64,000 nt of DNA from Planctomycetota bacterium. Lineage in GTDB: Bacteria > Planctomycetota > Planctomycetia > Gemmatales > Gemmataceae. The notes beneath the pieces were generated by a model that was not told where the DNA came from, did no database searches, and saw nothing but the letters and a program-made list of their open reading frames with translations. The stretch spans positions 1 through 64,000 of the forward strand of contig JAJXWW010000157.1 in assembly GCA_021781415.1 (NCBI GenBank). The letters run 5' to 3'. The position numbers and the translations under genes are program-made. Of this stretch, positions 61,845 to 64,000 are shown piece by piece; position 1 is the first letter of the stretch; every line of letters begins with the position of its first letter.

Positions 61845-62780
61845 TCACGCTGCGTTTCTCACCTTCCTCGGTTTGGGTTGATGTTTCCAGCGACGATGCA
61901 GCCAGAAGTATTGTTCCGGGTGGCGGCGGATCTCGTTCTCCAGTGCCGTCGTGAAACGCTGCGTGAGCGCGGGGACCGCGTCGGGACGATCCGCGTATTC
62001 GGCGGGATCGATCGCATCGGCCGCCGCGATCTCGTATCGAGGTACTTCGCCCTCCTGCGAAAGGCGCGCGCAACTCAGCACGACCATGGGAACATTGTAT
62101 TCGAGCGCCAGTAGCGCGACGGCTTTGTGCGTCGAAGCGGGACGGCCAAAAAAATTCACAAACTGTCCTTTTTGTCCGGCATCCTGATCGCCGAGCGTCA
62201 ATAGAACTCCCCCCGTCGCCAACACCCGCTGCATTCGGTCGAAGTCGCCATCCTTGCGCAATACCTGTTGCCCGGTCTGTTCGCGAAAGCGGCGCAAAAA
62301 GCCATCGACGTAGGGATTGTCCAACGGTCTCGCAATGGCGTTGGTGCGGAAGCCTAAAAGGGCGAGCGTGTAGCCGCCGTACTCCCAATTCCCGAAATGG
62401 CCGCTCACGAGAAGAACCGGCCGATCCGACAGCAGGGCGTCGAGCGCGAGTTGAGAGTTGCGGATCGCGATGTGCTGTTTCCAGTTGTGCGCGTGCAAGA
62501 TACGAGGCAGATGCACGATCTCGACGAGAACGGTGCAGAAATGGCGGAAGACGGCTCGCACTTGCCGGTCGCGCTCGCCGGGATCGCCTTCTCCGAAAGC
62601 GTGCCGCAGATTATCCAGGGCCACGAAGCGATGTCTGCGATCTACTTTGTAGAGAATCCACGCCAGCCCCCTTGCCAGCGAGTAACAGGTGCGGAAGGGA
62701 AGTGCCTGCATCAGGCACACCAACGACCGAACGGCGAGATAGACGGCGAAATCCGCGGCGGGAGATCGTTTCTTCGACAT
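61845..62780 (-). CDS. LpxL/HtrB-type lysophospholipid acyltransferase
   Basis: 311 residues from ATG 62780, chosen for its AAAGGAG site at 8-base spacing; the frame extends 23 codons upstream. Transfers an acyl chain to lipid A precursors or another lipid. Catalytic H-x4-D/E-type motif 'GHFGNWEYGG', then 'ARPLDNPYVDGFLRRFREQTGQQVL', 'GGVLLTLGDQDAGQKG' and 'VNFFGRPAS'. Peripheral to the cytoplasmic membrane. Suggests lipid-A-like lipids in this organism. Confidence 0.88.
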   Translation of the reverse strand: MSKKRSPAADFAVYLAVRSLVCLMQALPFRTCYSLARGLAWILYKVDRRHRFVALDNLRHAFGEGDPGERDRQVRAVFRHFCTVLVEIVHLPRILHAHNWKQHIAIRNSQLALDALLSDRPVLLVSGHFGNWEYGGYTLALLGFRTNAIARPLDNPYVDGFLRRFREQTGQQVLRKDGDFDRMQRVLATGGVLLTLGDQDAGQKGQFVNFFGRPASTHKAVALLALEYNVPMVVLSCARLSQEGEVPRYEIAAADAIDPAEYADRPDAVPALTQRFTTALENEIRRHPEQYFWLHRRWKHQPKPRKVRNAA

Positions 62781-62842
62781 TCGAGCCACTCCTTTGGCTA
62801 GGGGGTACGCGATTCGATGGACCGCAAATCGATAACCACGGA

Positions 62843-63907
62843 CTAACACAGGGTCACGGTAATGCCGCTCGTCGCCGAGCGATAGATGGCCTCAATGACC
62901 GCGACGGCCTTGCGTCCCTCGCGGCCATCGACGAGGGGCGCGGTATCGGTTTGTATGGCGCGAACGAAATCGGCCAGTTGACGGGCATGTCCGGTGTGCG
63001 AGATGGCAGCCGGATTACTCGAACCTCCGGTTTCGCCCGTTTTGTGGGCAAAACGCTCTTGGATGGCCCGATCTTCCGCCGTCTCCGGCGTCAACTCCCA
63101 ACGCAGCACATCGTCTTGTTCGATGACCGCGGAGCCGCGATCGCCGTGGATGGCGATGGTTTTGGGCAACCCCGGATGCACGCTCGTCGCCGCCTCAATG
63201 ACTCCCAGCGCGCCGTTGGCGAAACGCAGACAAGCCACGGCGGTATCCTCGACCTCGATCCGTTCGTGCGCCAGCGTGGCCGTGAAACCGCAAAGGTGCG
63301 TGACGTTTCCCATCAACCACAATAACAGATCGACATTGTGGATAGCCTGATTCATCAGCGCGCCGCCGCCGTCGAGCGCCTGCGTGCCCTTCCAGCCGCC
63401 CTCATCGTAGTACGATTGCGGCCGCCACCACTTGCACGTCGTTTCGCCCAAGGTCAGCCGACCGAACCGCCCCGCGTCCACAGCACTCTTCAGCGCGCGG
63501 TTGGCATCGCCGAACCGCGAAGGGAAGATCGTACACAGTTTGACGCGGTTTTTGTCGCATGCCTCGATAATTCGATCGCAGCGCTCGCTGGAAATCTCCA
63601 ACGGTTTCTCGACGACAACGTGCTTCCCGGCCCGTGCCGCCGCCACGGAAGGCTCCAGATGGGCACCGCTGGGCGTCGTTACGATGACGACGTGTACGTC
63701 GGATCGGGCGAGAACGGAAGACAGATCGGTGGCCAGGGAACATTGCAGTCCCAGTTCATCCGCCATGGCGCGCGCCGCGGACTCGCGCCGGCTGACGAGC
63801 GCAACTAGCCGAGCATCGGCAATCTCCGCGAGCGCGCGGGCGTGGAAGCGCGCGATCATGCCGCAGCCCACGATGGCGAAACCGATTGGTGAAGCGAGAG
63901 AGAGCAT
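62843..63907 (-). CDS. Gfo/Idh/MocA-family oxidoreductase
   Basis: 354 residues. Rossmann motif GCGMIA near the N-terminus ('GFAIVGCGMIARFHA'), the family signature 'VVVEKPLEIS' with catalytic-type Lys, and a C-terminal alpha/beta domain with 'GGALMNQAIHNVDLLLWLMG'. NAD(P)-dependent; acts on sugars or inositol derivatives; substrate not readable. No signal peptide, unlike many planctomycete members. Followed after 62 bases by the acyltransferase gene. Confidence 0.92.
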   Translation of the reverse strand: MLSLASPIGFAIVGCGMIARFHARALAEIADARLVALVSRRESAARAMADELGLQCSLATDLSSVLARSDVHVVIVTTPSGAHLEPSVAAARAGKHVVVEKPLEISSERCDRIIEACDKNRVKLCTIFPSRFGDANRALKSAVDAGRFGRLTLGETTCKWWRPQSYYDEGGWKGTQALDGGGALMNQAIHNVDLLLWLMGNVTHLCGFTATLAHERIEVEDTAVACLRFANGALGVIEAATSVHPGLPKTIAIHGDRGSAVIEQDDVLRWELTPETAEDRAIQERFAHKTGETGGSSNPAAISHTGHARQLADFVRAIQTDTAPLVDGREGRKAVAVIEAIYRSATSGITVTLC

Positions 63908-63918
63908 GGAGTTCGCCT

Positions 63919-64000
63919 TTATAGATTTAACAGGGTGGCGGCCTTCCAGACGTATTGCAAACCGCTCAGAAGCGTCACCGCGGTCATCGCCCAGATGAGG
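63919..64000 (-). CDS. C-terminus of a probable PgsA-type phosphatidyltransferase, cut by window end
   Basis: Only the last 26 residues are visible on the minus strand: 'LIWAMTAVTLLSGLQYVWKA', then 'ATLLNL' and a TAA stop. The pattern of a terminal membrane helix with 'TLLSGLQY' fits CDP-alcohol phosphatidyltransferases such as PgsA, but too little is present for certainty. Confidence 0.45.
   Translation of the reverse strand, partial: LIWAMTAVTLLSGLQYVWKAATLLNL

Overview
The window reads as a chromosomal stretch of a planctomycete, most like the Gemmataceae. This is an inference from gene content, not from a marker tree. Supporting content: a secreted c-type-cytochrome/WD40 protein paired with a DUF1549/DUF1553 cytochrome-like protein, a Ser/Thr kinase fused to WD40 and TPR repeats, a 1.5-kilo-residue secreted WD40 protein, a zinc-ribbon/transmembrane/DUF1559-like protein, CRTAC1-type FG-GAP proteins, hopanoid genes and several unusual sigma factors. 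The DNA looks moderately GC-rich, except for the RHS tail/immunity region (about 56.5-58.3 kb), which is visibly AT-richer.

Layout. 0-9 kb: end of an AtuA-family gene, a MITE-like nested inverted repeat, an Uma2 endonuclease with a coiled-coil repeat tail, a PQQ-propeller protein and the cytochrome/WD40 + DUF1549/1553 pair. 9-16 kb: a histone-deacetylase-like enzyme, a PII protein lacking the uridylylation tyrosine, a receiver-like protein, a CRTAC1 lipoprotein, then two minus-strand genes that look like a split version of the cyanobacterial arginine dihydrolase/ornithine cyclodeaminase AgrE, and an outer-membrane barrel. 16.8-20.3 kb: the ATP-grasp / alpha-E / transglutaminase operon; its usual partner, the Anbu proteasome-like peptidase, lies 27 kb downstream at 47.4 kb. 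20.6-35 kb: a 60-residue gene with its own promoter and terminator, the giant WD40 protein, a minus-strand operon (MCE-OmpA fusion, sigma factor, sigma-54 activator), a repeat-rich membrane-anchored protein, queE and recA.

35-41.4 kb: motA with a MotB-like partner lacking the peptidoglycan-binding domain, then a probable acquired island between a truncated tRNA sequence and an intact tRNA-Arg(CCT). The island carries DUF1990, an NAD(P)-binding epimerase-like protein, UvsE, a frameshifted HxlR/TspO chimera and a truncated Old Yellow Enzyme gene. 41.5-51 kb: class I fumarase, kinase-WD40-TPR protein, Anbu, a RpoD-like sigma factor and a response-regulator diguanylate cyclase. 51-55 kb: hopanoid operon shc-hpnH-hpnG (minus strand). 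55.2-59.7 kb: an N-terminally truncated RHS protein with a polymorphic C-terminal domain, a putative exported immunity partner, a transposase remnant, small repeats and tRNA-Val(CAC). 59.7-64 kb: two TatA-type proteins, an exported protein, a DUF420 membrane protein, an LpxL-type acyltransferase, a Gfo/Idh/MocA oxidoreductase and the end of a probable phosphatidyltransferase.

Most promising leads for new biology: (1) the ATP-grasp/alpha-E/transglutaminase + Anbu set; (2) the split AgrE-like arginine-to-proline pathway; (3) the orphan RHS toxin tail with adjacent immunity candidate; (4) the tRNA-flanked UV/light-stress-like island; (5) stator and envelope anchoring, with a MotB-like protein lacking OmpA and an MCE protein carrying one. 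Three related palindromic repeats (13.7, 16.5 and 20.4 kb) are scattered through intergenic gaps.
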